Origin: an uncultured Desulfovibrio sp.
GTDB taxonomy: Bacteria > Desulfobacterota > Desulfovibrionia > Desulfovibrionales > Desulfovibrionaceae
Reading direction: 5' to 3'
Assembly: GCF_949282365.1 (NCBI RefSeq)
Contig: NZ_CASDOY010000013.1
Span: forward strand, 1-37,610
Length of the DNA stretch: 37,610 nucleotides
Shown: positions 8,281 through 16,348 of the stretch, piece after piece
How the letters are laid out: each line of letters starts with the position of its first letter
Numbering within the stretch: the first letter of the stretch is position 1
Program-made: the position numbers and the translations under genes
Notes under the pieces: model-generated
The model's input: the letters and a program-made list of their open reading frames with translations, nothing else
Told to the model about the DNA's origin: nothing
Databases searched by the model: none

Positions 8281-9063
8281 TCACTGCCGCTTCCAGCGCA
8301 GCAGGTGGCGTGCCGCGAAGCGCAGGCAGGCATCCAGGCCGATGCCGGTGATGCCCATGGTGATGATGCCCACAAAGATGATGTCGGAACGCATGAACTT
8401 GCTGGCGTCCCAGACCATCCAGCCGATGCCTTCCGTGGCGGCCACGATCTCGGCGGCGACCAGCACGGTATAGGTAAAGCCCAGGCTGATGCGCATGGCG
8501 GTGATGATGGCCGGTGTGGTGGCGGGCAGGATGATCTTGAAGAAGACCTGTCTGCTGTTGGCGCCCAGGGAGCGTGCGGCCTGGATCACGGAAGGCGTGA
8601 CTTCCTTGACGCCTTCCACCGCGCCGATGGTCAGGGGCGGGATGGCCGCCAGGAACAGCAGCAGGATCTTGGAGAATTCGCCGATGCCGAACCAGAGGAC
8701 GAGCAGGGTGTAATAGGCCAGGGGGGGCAGCGGGCGGTAAAATTCGATCAGGTAGTCGAACACGGCCCGGATCTTGGAACTCAGGCCCATGGCCAGACCC
8801 AGGGGGATGGCCACCACGCAGGCGGTCACCCAGCCCAGCAGCACGCGCCCCAGGCTCACCATGCAGTGATAGATGAGGCCGTTGCCGTGGTAGCCCTGAA
8901 AAATGGTTTCCTCAAAGCCCTTCCAGACGTCATAGGGCGAGGGGATGAAGATCTTGGGGACAACGCCTCTGCGGGTCACTTCAAACCAGGCCACGAAGAT
9001 GATCAGCAGAGTTACCAGGGTGATCCCGTTTTCCACCCTGAATTTGAAGCGATTTTTACTCAT
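8281..9063 (-). CDS. ABC transporter permease (TauC/SsuC type)
   Basis: The inner-membrane permease of the same importer, 260 aa, binding-protein-dependent transport family. It has about six membrane segments and the EAA-type coupling loop that contacts the ATPase (AARSLGANSRQVFFKIILPA). FYRPLPPLAYYTLLVLWFGIG is a typical TauC/SsuC stretch. The ATG at 9063 with GGAGG upstream is preferred to the longer frame from 9183, whose extra 40 residues are Gly/Pro-rich. The neighbouring genes supply two different ATPases, so the complex may be a heterodimeric-ATPase importer. Confidence 0.9.
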   Translation of the reverse strand: MSKNRFKFRVENGITLVTLLIIFVAWFEVTRRGVVPKIFIPSPYDVWKGFEETIFQGYHGNGLIYHCMVSLGRVLLGWVTACVVAIPLGLAMGLSSKIRAVFDYLIEFYRPLPPLAYYTLLVLWFGIGEFSKILLLFLAAIPPLTIGAVEGVKEVTPSVIQAARSLGANSRQVFFKIILPATTPAIITAMRISLGFTYTVLVAAEIVAATEGIGWMVWDASKFMRSDIIFVGIITMGITGIGLDACLRFAARHLLRWKRQ

Positions 9064-9157
9064 GGCAACCTCCGCGATGCCGCCGTCTTGCGTTTCGCCG
9101 CCCGACCCGGCGGCTGCGGGCATGGACGGTACGAGGGAACGAGGACCTCTACCGGGC

Positions 9158-9964
9158 TCAACGCATCCCTGGAACATGCTCAAAGGATTTCAGCGCCTCG
9201 GACTCCAGCGCGGCAAAGGCCTCGGCCTGGATCTCCGCGAACTCCGCGCAGGTCTGATGTTCCATCAGACGCGGCCGGGGCAGATCCACGCGCATCTTTT
9301 TCTTGATGGTGGTCGGCATGATGGAGAGCAGATAGACATCGTCCCCCATCAGGACGGCCTCATCCAGCTCCGACGTGATCAGCAGCATGGAGGTGCGCGT
9401 ACTTTCGAAAATCCTCAGGAAATATTCCTGCATCATGCCCCGTGTCATGGCGTCAAGGCCGCGGAAGGGCTCATCCATCAGCAGGATGCGGGGTTCGTTG
9501 ATCAGGGCGCGGATCAGCTCCGCACGGCGCTGCATGCCGCCGGAAAGCTGGCCGGGGAACTTGCCTTCAAAGCCGTCAAGACCCGTAAGATGTATCAGTT
9601 CCTTTGCTTTTTCTTCAGCTTCCTTCAGGTTTTTGCCCAGGATGCGCGGGCCGAACATGGTGTTGTCCCACAGGGTCATCCACTGGAAGAGCGTATTTTC
9701 CTGAAAGACCACCAGGCGGTCCGGGCTGGGCCCGTGCAGCGGCTGGCCTTCAAAAAGACAGCTTCCCTCCTGCGGCGTGAAATAGCCGGCCAGTATGGAC
9801 ATGATCGTGGTCTTGCCGCACCCTGACGGGCCGCAAATGCAGGTGAAGGCCCCCTCCTCTATGCTGAAGGAAAGATCCTCCAGGATCTTTCTATCACCAA
9901 AGCTGACGCTGACATGTTCAACCTGCATAAGGGGCGGCTTCGCCGCCCGAGCTGTATTCGACAT
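9158..9964 (-). CDS. ABC transporter ATP-binding protein 1 (TauB/SsuB type)
   Basis: ATPase of the importer, 268 aa. Seen: Walker A GPSGCGKTT (about residues 45-53), Q-loop VVFQENTLFQWMTL, signature LSGGMQRRAELIRAL, Walker B ILLMDEPFRGLDAMTR, and a switch position reading ITSELDEAV, where a Ser replaces the usual His (THDxxEA). The missing switch His, a catalytic aid in most ABC ATPases, suggests this subunit may be a weak or regulatory site paired with the second ATPase. The ATG at 9964 has GGAGG 7 bp upstream. It is the middle gene of the minus-strand operon. Confidence 0.9.
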   Translation of the reverse strand: MSNTARAAKPPLMQVEHVSVSFGDRKILEDLSFSIEEGAFTCICGPSGCGKTTIMSILAGYFTPQEGSCLFEGQPLHGPSPDRLVVFQENTLFQWMTLWDNTMFGPRILGKNLKEAEEKAKELIHLTGLDGFEGKFPGQLSGGMQRRAELIRALINEPRILLMDEPFRGLDAMTRGMMQEYFLRIFESTRTSMLLITSELDEAVLMGDDVYLLSIMPTTIKKKMRVDLPRPRLMEHQTCAEFAEIQAEAFAALESEALKSFEHVPGMR

Positions 9965-10000
9965 GGCTTTTCCTCCGCTTTGTCCGACAGCGCCGGGAGA

Positions 10001-10828
10001 TCACGCGCCCTCGCGTTCGCCGCGTTCAAAGGACTTCCGGGCCTCTTCCCGCACGGCTTCGATGGTCTGGCGCTTGTACTCGAGAAATTCCGGCAGTTTT
10101 TTGGTCCTGAAGGTACGCGGCCGAGGAAGATCCACATGGATCCACTTCTTGAAACGGCCCGGTCTGGTGGTCATGATGCCCACCTTGTCCGAAAGGTAGA
10201 TGGCTTCATCCAGATCATGGGTGATGAAGAGCACGGTCTTGTGCACCCTGTCGAACATGTCCAGAAGAAACTGGTGCATGACGGATTTGGTGATGGCGTC
10301 CATGGCCCTGTACGGTTCATCCAGCAGCAGCGTCTTGGGCTCGTTGATCAGGGCCCGCAGGATCTCGACGCGCCGCTTCATGCCCGATGAGATGTGGATG
10401 GGATAGGCGTTCTCGTAGCCCTTGAGGCCCGCCATGCGGATCAGCTCCATGGCGCGCGCTCCGGCTTCGCTTTCCGTCAGGGATCCTGTGACCAGCGGGC
10501 CGAACATGATGTTCTGGCGCACCGTCATCCAGTCGAACAGGGCTCCGGCCTGAAACACGACCACACGATCCGAACCCGGCCTGGGGGGCTGCCCTGGGGC
10601 CGCGATGACCTTGCCGTCCATGCGTATTTCCCCCTGGGAAATACTCTCAAAGCCGGCGGTCATGTTGAGCAGCGTGGTCTTGCCGCAGCCCGACGGGCCC
10701 ACGATGGCCACGAACTCTCCGGCCTGAATCTCAAAACTGCAATTATCCACCGCAAGCACGTTGACGCCTTCCGGGTCATAGACCTTGCTTGCGTTGATGA
10801 TCTCCAGATGTCCTTCCTTGGTGTCCAC
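10001..10828 (-). CDS. ABC transporter ATP-binding protein 2 (TauB/SsuB type)
   Basis: Second ATPase, 275 aa. Walker A GPSGCGKTT, Walker B TLLLDEPYRAMDAITK and the switch ITHDLDEAIYLSDKV are intact, but the signature motif is degenerate: HISSGMKRRVEILRAL in place of LSGGQ/M. In a heterodimer each ATP site uses Walker A of one subunit and the signature of the other. Here ATPase 1 lacks the switch His and ATPase 2 lacks a normal signature, so both defects fall in the same composite site, leaving one fully canonical site. The start is GTG at 10828 with a GGGGGA ribosome site; an ATG six bases upstream is out of frame. The C-terminus is Arg/Glu-rich. Confidence 0.9.
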   Translation of the reverse strand: MDTKEGHLEIINASKVYDPEGVNVLAVDNCSFEIQAGEFVAIVGPSGCGKTTLLNMTAGFESISQGEIRMDGKVIAAPGQPPRPGSDRVVVFQAGALFDWMTVRQNIMFGPLVTGSLTESEAGARAMELIRMAGLKGYENAYPIHISSGMKRRVEILRALINEPKTLLLDEPYRAMDAITKSVMHQFLLDMFDRVHKTVLFITHDLDEAIYLSDKVGIMTTRPGRFKKWIHVDLPRPRTFRTKKLPEFLEYKRQTIEAVREEARKSFERGEREGA

Positions 10829-10898
10829 GGCATTCCCCCTGGTAGCTTCAGGCGCTGCCGGACCTGCGCCCGGCCGGAATATGGCGGAAAGGGGGCTT

Positions 10899-10921
10899 GC
10901 GGAGCCGTGACCCGGCTCCGC
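10899..10921 (-). other. hairpin between sulfotransferase and ABC genes
   Basis: Eight-bp arms 10899-10906 and 10914-10921, followed by more G/C-rich inverted sequence (10926-10958). No T-run on the minus strand. It probably tunes the relative levels of the first gene and the ABC genes by RNA processing or partial termination. Confidence 0.4.
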
Positions 10922-10970
10922 CCCCCGCCCCGCTCCGCCGCTGCGCGACGGGGCGGGGCATGCGCACTGC

Positions 10971-11762
10971 CTAAAGCTTCTTGGGCTTCAGGCGATACGC
11001 GTACAGCTTTTCGTAATAGGGCAGGCAGTGCTCATAGAGCATCCTGAGCATGGGCAGGTCTTCGAAGATGGCATCGACCAGCTTGTCGTCATACAGGAAG
11101 GCCTCCATGTTCTTCTGGATGCCGGTACTGCCGCTGACGTCATAGTAGAAGTCCTTGCAGTGGTCGTACTCGGGCCGCCATTCCGGAGTCCAGGTGAGGG
11201 TCTCCGGCTTGAACTCAAGGCCCATGGCATCGCACCAGGCGGCCATGATGCCGGCGGGATCGTTCTGGAAGTCGTCGCCGTCGATGACCAGGGGCGTCTT
11301 GCCGTTATCCAGGGCATGCAGGCCCAGCTCGGTGATGCGGTTGAAGATCCTGTCCGAAGCCACGGGGCCCACGTCTTCGATGCGCATGGAACGCTGCGAA
11401 CCGATCACTTTCCAGAAGGACAGGACGACGTACTTGGGGTTGCGGATCTGGAACATGTGGGTGCAGCGGCGCAGATACTCCTCGTCAGCCAGGTACTTGT
11501 CGATGGCGTGGTAGGGGCATTCCTTGATGAAGGTGGGGCTTTTTTCCGCGATGCTGTAGATTTTTTTGATGACGTCCTCATAGACCACGGGCCAGCCTTC
11601 GTAGTCCTGGTGGGACTGGACGCCGGGCTCATGCCTGTCCCGCCAGTAGATGGGCAGGGTGGGCTCGAAGATGGTGTGGAAATCTCCACGGTTGGTGATG
11701 GCCCGCATGAAAACCGTGGTCAGCGAGCGCGGATACATCCAATTGACGATGATTCTGTTCAT
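10971..11762 (-). CDS. sulfotransferase-like P-loop protein
   Basis: A 263-aa cytosolic protein starting MNRIIVNWMYPRSLTTVF. The beta-strand followed by PRSLTTV matches the 5'-phosphosulfate-binding loop (PRSGST-like) of PAPS-dependent sulfotransferases and sulfotransferase-like proteins. Further features are the FEPTLPIYWRDRHE stretch, a RNPKYVVLSFWKV segment resembling the RxPxxxxxSxW 3'-phosphate-binding region, and a Trp/Tyr-rich C-terminal half. It belongs to the broad P-loop sulfotransferase clan; enzymatic activity and acceptor are unknown. The ATG at 11762 has AGGAG 6 bp upstream. It is the first gene after a sigma-54 promoter (12032-12048) and heads the ABC operon, 142 bp ahead of ATPase 2. 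Joint control suggests the sulfated product, substrate or sulfur group is what the transporter handles. Confidence 0.8.
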   Translation of the reverse strand: MNRIIVNWMYPRSLTTVFMRAITNRGDFHTIFEPTLPIYWRDRHEPGVQSHQDYEGWPVVYEDVIKKIYSIAEKSPTFIKECPYHAIDKYLADEEYLRRCTHMFQIRNPKYVVLSFWKVIGSQRSMRIEDVGPVASDRIFNRITELGLHALDNGKTPLVIDGDDFQNDPAGIMAAWCDAMGLEFKPETLTWTPEWRPEYDHCKDFYYDVSGSTGIQKNMEAFLYDDKLVDAIFEDLPMLRMLYEHCLPYYEKLYAYRLKPKKL

Positions 11763-12031
11763 GCCAGTCTCCTGAGGTTTCCCGGGATCAGGCCCCTTCC
11801 GGGCCGTCTGTGAAAAGCCGGGCTTTGCGGCGGGCGGGGCGCCGGGAAAAATCGCGTGGCGGTGTGGCATGCAACGTCCTTTTCCCCGGCCCCCCACTGC
11901 ACGGCTTGCGGCAGCTTTGCGCAGGCGCTTTCATGGGCCTTGACCCCGGAGCTGTCGCAACAAGCTTCGGCATCAGGCGGCCGCCGGCACGATGGATTTT
12001 TCGCCGGGCCGCCAGGCTTTACCTGGACAAG
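11763..12031 (-). other. long leader of the sulfotransferase operon
   Basis: About 260 nt between the sigma-54 start region and the first gene. It contains a 5-bp GGCCC/GGGCC hairpin (11791-11805) but no ORF with a good ribosome site and no riboswitch that I recognise. Confidence 0.4.
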
Positions 12032-12048
12032 AGCAAGAGCCATGCCAG
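12032..12048 (-). promoter_or_regulatory. sigma-54 (-24/-12) promoter of the sulfotransferase/ABC operon
   Basis: On the minus strand CTGGCATGGCTCTTGCT matches YTGGCACGRNNNTTGCW with one mismatch (T for C). The GG and GC elements have the exact spacing. It lies 134 bp after the stop of a sigma-54 activator gene on the same strand and 270 bp ahead of the sulfotransferase start, so the neighbouring activator is the obvious partner. Confidence 0.75.
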
Positions 12049-12148
12049 TCCTGACGGCGTTCGCTGAAAAAATTTTATTTTAATTTCAATATATTATCAC
12101 GCCAAGCAAAGGGAAGGGAAAAGAGCGCATGCATTTGTGTAGCAGCCC

Positions 12149-12167
12149 GCACACTAATGGTGCAACA
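12149..12167 (-). promoter_or_regulatory. candidate upstream activator site
   Basis: GCAC-N7-GTGC dyad (12149-12163) overlapping TGCAACA (12161-12167), about 100-130 bp upstream of the -24 element, the usual distance for an enhancer bound by a sigma-54 activator. The same heptamer occurs as an inverted pair (774-780 and 805-811) upstream of the other sigma-54 promoter. Short motif, so only a candidate. Confidence 0.3.
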
Positions 12168-12181
12168 ATACCGTGCGCTAG

Positions 12182-14038
12182 CTACATCCCCGCTTCGGGG
12201 CGCACCAGACCATAGCGGAGCATCCGCCGGTACAGGGTCCAGCGGCTCATGCCGAGACAGCGGGCGCTCCTGCTGATGTTCCAGGCGTTCTTTTCCAGCA
12301 CGGCCAGCAGACGTTCCTTTTCATCCCCCGCACCAGCGGCTGGCGGCAGCCCGCACGTCTGCAGCGAAGCCGTCTCCAGCGCGATGTGCTCGGGCAGGAT
12401 CACCGGCCCGTCGCACAGCACGAAGGCCCGCTCAATGACGTGCTCCAGTTCACGCACGTTGCCCGGCCAGCCGTGACGCATGAAGATATCCATGACCTCC
12501 GTGGAGACGCCCACGATGGACTTAGCGTACTGCCTGTTGAACTTGATGCAGAAGTGCTCGATCAGCAGCGGGATATCCTCCATGCGCTCCCGCAGCGGCG
12601 GCACATGGATGTTCATGACGTTGAGCCGGTAATAGAGATCCTCGCGGAAGGAACCTTCGGCGATGGCTTTTCTGAGGTCGCGATGGGTGGCGGCCAGGAC
12701 GCGCACATCCACCTTGCGCGGCGTTGTCTCCCCCACCCGCTCGATCTCCTTTTCTTCCAGCACGCGCAGGAGCTTGAGCTGGATCAGGGGCGAGATGTCC
12801 CCGATCTCGTCCAGCAGGATGGTCCCGCCGTGGGCGGCTTCGAACCGGCCTATGCTCTCGCGGTCCGCCCCGGTGAAGGCGCCCTTGGCATGGCCGAAGA
12901 GCTCGCTTTCCAGCAGGCTCTCGGCCAGCGCCGAACAGTTGACCCGGATGAAGGGGCGCTCCGCCCGCCGCCCGCCGTGGTGCAGGGCGTGGGCGATCTT
13001 TTCCTTGCCGGTGCCGGATTCGCCCGTTATCAGCACCGTGGTGTCCATGTCGGCCAGCGTGCACAGCAGGTCATAGATCTTCTGCATCTTTTCGCTCTGG
13101 CCGATGATGCCCTGATAGGTGCGCCGTTCGCGCAGCGTGTTTTCCAGCCGGGCCAGACGGGTGATGTCCCGGATCACCAGCACGACGCCCAGGAAGTCGC
13201 CTTCGCAGTTGAGCAGCGGCGAACAGGTGACCACAGCGACCTGCTCCCGTTCCCTGCCCTTGAAGCAGCAGACCTGCGAATCGCGCAGCCCCTGCTTGGT
13301 TTGCAGGGCTTTCCTGAGCGGCGCGAGACAGGCCTTGCTGCAGCCGCCGGCGCACAAATCAAAGAATTTCCCCGCCTCCATATCCTCATGACAGATGCGC
13401 CCGGCCGCCCGGTTGGCGGTGATGATGCGCAATGAGGCGTCCACGGTGATGATGGCATCCTGCACACTGCTGAATATGGACTCCAGCAGATTTTTATTTT
13501 CGATGAGTTCCCTTTCGTAGATCTTGTTCTCAATGGTCCGCGACAGGATCTGCGCTGCGGTCGTCAGGATGTACAGATCGGAGTCGTGCCACAGGCGATG
13601 GTAGCGGTGCTCGTCGAAACCGATGAAGCCGTACATCTTGCCGTAGACGAAAAGCGGCATGTTCAGCGTCGATTTGACCTTGGCCGCGCAAAGATGCTCA
13701 CGATACTCCAGAAAGGGCATCTCCTCCGTATTGGAAAAATTGAGCACCGTCCCCGTCATCAGTTGTCTGGCCACATCAGGGATATGGAGGACGATATCCG
13801 TCGTATTGACCCGCAGACCGAGCTCGGGGTCATCCCAGCCGCAACGGCAGACAAACGTATTATTATGGCTTTCATAGCTGAACATGAAGACGCGGCTGAC
13901 ATTGAGCGTCTCTCCCATGCGCTGCAGGGCCTGGCGCAAAAAAGCATGCATATCCTGGACGCGCACTGCCAGTTCCGAAATCTCCGCGAGCATCTTTTCA
14001 TAGGATATACGCTTTTCAAGCATTTCATTGGTACGCAT
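12182..14038 (-). CDS. sigma-54-dependent transcriptional activator, GAF-PAS-AAA+-Fis
   Basis: An enhancer-binding protein of 618 aa. The N-terminal half is a GAF-like sensor (about residues 20-165), followed by a PAS domain (about 185-300, with IFSSVQDAIITVDASLRIIT and a Cys-rich insert CAGGCSKACLAPL). The AAA+ domain has Walker A GESGTGKE (about 336), GAFTGA, the sigma-54 contact loop (about 384), Walker B GGTILLDEIGD (about 400) and the second sensor NVRELEHVIERA. A Fis HTH ends the protein (NAWNISRSARCLGMSRWTLYRRM). There is no receiver domain, so it senses a ligand or redox state rather than a kinase signal. The ATG at 14038 is preferred (GGAG 6 bp upstream); an ATG at 14050 and a TTG at 14053 are alternatives. 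It is adjacent to a sigma-54 promoter and the ABC operon, its likely target. Confidence 0.93.
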   Translation of the reverse strand: MRTNEMLEKRISYEKMLAEISELAVRVQDMHAFLRQALQRMGETLNVSRVFMFSYESHNNTFVCRCGWDDPELGLRVNTTDIVLHIPDVARQLMTGTVLNFSNTEEMPFLEYREHLCAAKVKSTLNMPLFVYGKMYGFIGFDEHRYHRLWHDSDLYILTTAAQILSRTIENKIYERELIENKNLLESIFSSVQDAIITVDASLRIITANRAAGRICHEDMEAGKFFDLCAGGCSKACLAPLRKALQTKQGLRDSQVCCFKGREREQVAVVTCSPLLNCEGDFLGVVLVIRDITRLARLENTLRERRTYQGIIGQSEKMQKIYDLLCTLADMDTTVLITGESGTGKEKIAHALHHGGRRAERPFIRVNCSALAESLLESELFGHAKGAFTGADRESIGRFEAAHGGTILLDEIGDISPLIQLKLLRVLEEKEIERVGETTPRKVDVRVLAATHRDLRKAIAEGSFREDLYYRLNVMNIHVPPLRERMEDIPLLIEHFCIKFNRQYAKSIVGVSTEVMDIFMRHGWPGNVRELEHVIERAFVLCDGPVILPEHIALETASLQTCGLPPAAGAGDEKERLLAVLEKNAWNISRSARCLGMSRWTLYRRMLRYGLVRPEAGM

Positions 14039-14280
14039 CACATACTCCATCAATCAGATTATATAATAAAACATAATTACTATGATGTATTTATAAAACT
14101 TATCTTCAAAATTTATGTGTGTCAACGATACAAAATTGTTTGAGTTAAACAGACCATGCAATATCAGCATATATTTTACAATATGATGATAAACTTATAT
14201 AAAGGAATATATTGCCATACATTCATCTATACCCTCCCATCTTAAATATGATCCTTTTCAATTATATTTGTCGCACAGGG
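14039..14280. promoter_or_regulatory. AT-rich island upstream of the activator gene
   Basis: About 240 bp strikingly richer in A and T than anything else in the window. It must hold the promoter of the minus-strand activator. Several TATAAT-like words occur, so I do not pick one. No ORF. The composition break suggests an acquired edge or a strongly bound regulatory region. Confidence 0.45.
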
Positions 14281-14908
14281 TATTTGCTGTTTCCCGGCAG
14301 CGATGCCCCTCCTTTCCCCCGGGACTTCTCCCAAAGGACAGGCTGCGCTCCGCCATGGAGCGCAGTATCCGCCGCCCGGGCATCCGGCATCTTGCGACCA
14401 GACCGCCGTGGGCAGCATGAAAAGAGAGGCACCGATCCTGGCCGGGCGCACCGCCCTTGCGGGGATCGTGGAGCGCTCCCGCAGCATGCCCTGCCGGCAC
14501 GCAACAGGACGGCGGACGGCGTGATCCCGTCACCGCATACTTGACCCCATGCAAAATTTGTGCATGCCGGGGCAGGCCCGCGGAGAAAACGCGCATGCCG
14601 ACCGCTGCGCCGCCGTTGCCCCGGGCCCGGCGGCCACGACACCGGCCCGTGCCGCCCCCTTGCCGTGCGGACTGCCGCGGGCCGCTGGGATGCCGTTTCC
14701 CGGAGGCGGGGACCGTACGGCAATCCCCCGCACGGCAATACCCGCCTGTCCCCGGCAGGGCGGCGAAGACGCACGGTCCCGGGCGTGTCCGGGGCCGTTG
14801 ACATGGACCGTACATCCGGTTTAGGAGGCAAGAATTCCTATCCCGTCCCTAGGAATGGGACCCCCGTCACTCCGACACCGGTCCGCACCGACCGCGCCAA
14901 GGTACTGC
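14281..14908. other. 630-bp GC-rich gap, no gene recognised
   Basis: Overlapping ORFs exist on both strands but are Pro/Arg/Gly-rich with no recognisable domain or ribosome site. A short inverted repeat (ATTCCTA/TAGGAAT, near 14834-14858) sits ahead of the acyltransferase gene. I see nothing else of note. Confidence 0.4.
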
Positions 14909-15958
14909 ATGACGCAAAAGAACTACGACCTGACCTTCCACTATTTCCGGGCCTTCGCCATCCTTTCCGTCATGCTCACCCACATGTGGGTGGGCCCCGT
15001 CCTCGCGGGCAGCGAGGACGCCGCCAGGCTCCAGGACAGCCTGCGCCTCTGCCTCTTCCACTCCGCCACCATCTACTTCGTCTTCATCTCCGGCTATCTC
15101 TTCGACTTCGTGAACCGCAGGAAAGGCGCGTTCTCCCCCCTGCGCTTCTACAGGTCCAAGCTCGTCAACGTCTTCTGCCCCTACTTCATCCTTTCGCTGC
15201 TCCTGCTGGCTACGGGCTGGGTGTCCCACCACTGGTTCGGCTACGACATCCCCTTCATCAACGACGGCACGCCCGTGGCCTCCCCGGGGGACGTGCTGCG
15301 CTGCCTGGCCTACGGCTCGGCCAGTCTGGTTCCCTACTGGTACATCCCCTTCATCATGACCGTCTTCAGCGTGGGGCCGCTCATCTTCCATCTGCCCACC
15401 AGGGTGCTGCAACGGATCCTGATCCCGGCCTCCGTCCTGCCCCTGATGGTGCCGCGCCTGCTGGTCTCGCCCCTGCGCAACCTCTGCTTCTTCGTGCCCG
15501 TCTTCCTCCTGGGCGTGTACTGCGCCCGCAACCGCGACGCCTGCATGGCCTTCATCCGCCGCCACCTCGGCGCCATCCGCGTGACGGCCGTCATGACCAC
15601 CCTGCTCATCACGGCCGATCACTACTTCGGCAGCTTCATGCCCAATATCGAAGGCGCCTACTATGTGCAGAAGCTCTGCATCGGCTCCTGGGTCCTGGAA
15701 CTGCTGGAAAACATGGACAGGGAAGTGCCGGCCCTGGACTTCCTGGCCCGCTACAGCTTCCCGCTCTTCTTCCTGCACGCCATCTTCCAGGGCATCTTCC
15801 AGGCGCCCCTGTTCCGGCTGCTCGGCCCGCTGCTGCCCGGGCAGGTCTTCACCATCGCCAACCTCACCGTCACGGTGGAGATCGGCCTCTGCATCCTCTG
15901 CATCCTGGCCATCAAGAAGATCATGGGCAGCCGCTCGCGCTACCTCATCGGCGGCTAG
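14909..15958 (+). CDS. acyltransferase-3 family membrane protein
   Basis: An integral-membrane acyltransferase of the Acyl_transf_3 (OafA/NodX) family, 349 aa, about ten membrane segments. The N-terminal segment reads FHYFRAFAILSVMLTHMW, with the catalytic-type His in the first helix region, then IYFVFISGYLF, matching the family R-x10-H and FFxxSGfl patterns. Members O-acetylate or acylate surface glycans at the inner membrane. The ATG at 14909 with AAGG 6 bp upstream is chosen over 14855, whose extra residues are not hydrophobic. It has no cotranscribed neighbours; the glycan genes at 28-33 kb might supply its acceptor, but this is inference only. Confidence 0.87.
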   Translation: MTQKNYDLTFHYFRAFAILSVMLTHMWVGPVLAGSEDAARLQDSLRLCLFHSATIYFVFISGYLFDFVNRRKGAFSPLRFYRSKLVNVFCPYFILSLLLLATGWVSHHWFGYDIPFINDGTPVASPGDVLRCLAYGSASLVPYWYIPFIMTVFSVGPLIFHLPTRVLQRILIPASVLPLMVPRLLVSPLRNLCFFVPVFLLGVYCARNRDACMAFIRRHLGAIRVTAVMTTLLITADHYFGSFMPNIEGAYYVQKLCIGSWVLELLENMDREVPALDFLARYSFPLFFLHAIFQGIFQAPLFRLLGPLLPGQVFTIANLTVTVEIGLCILCILAIKKIMGSRSRYLIGG

Positions 15959-16283
15959 GGATGCCCCGCGGCCGCGCGGCCCGGGTACGCCCCCGCGCCG
16001 GGGCCGCCACGCCGGGCAGTCCCCCTGCCCGTGAGGCCCCCCGCCGGCGGGCATGGCCTGCACGACAGCCCGGCCGCGCTTGCCGGCGGCGGACGGCGCC
16101 ACCTGATGCGCGCCGGGACAGGGACTGTCCCGAGGACGATTGTCCGCGGCGCACGGCACGGCCAGCCCGGGCAGCGGCGATACCGCTCCGCAGCCGGACA
16201 GCACCCGCTCCATGTACGGCGCTGCAGCACCCGGGGCCGGCGCGGCGACGGTCTCACGGCAGCGACGCAGGACAAAAAAAGAC
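15959..16283. other. intergenic, only hairpins
   Basis: Contains a 7-bp stem with a 3-nt loop (16115-16121 with 16125-16131) lacking a T-run. No gene or tRNA recognised. Confidence 0.4.
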
Positions 16284-16332
16284 TTGCCCTCCACGGCTCC
16301 CTTGTGTATTTTCATTGAAAATGAAATTCAAT
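16284..16332 (+). promoter_or_regulatory. promoter with Fur-like operator over the start site
   Basis: TTGCCC (16284-16289), 17-bp spacer, TATTTT (16307-16312). The start region is covered by ATTGAAAATGAAATTCAAT (16314-16332), an inverted repeat ATTGAA/TTCAAT that differs from the ideal TTGAAAATCATTTTCAA at three central positions. A second overlapping repeat TTTCATT/AATGAAA lies at 16311-16326. This is how an iron repressor (Fur) site would sit. The identity of the regulator is inferred from pattern resemblance only. Confidence 0.45.
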
Positions 16333-16348
16333 TTATAGAAGGACGACC

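Noticed and set aside
12161..12179. Second sigma-54-like match near TGCAAC...GTGCG
   Set aside because: The spacing between the GCAC and TTGC parts is two bases too long for a -24/-12 promoter; kept only as a possible enhancer.
14540..14580. Possible third copy of the structured element
   Set aside because: It shares only TGCAAAATTTGT with the right end of copy B and has no terminal repeats or inner blocks.
14258..14831. Overlapping 185- and 189-aa minus-strand ORFs
   Set aside because: No ribosome site, no recognisable domain, Arg/Pro/Gly bias.
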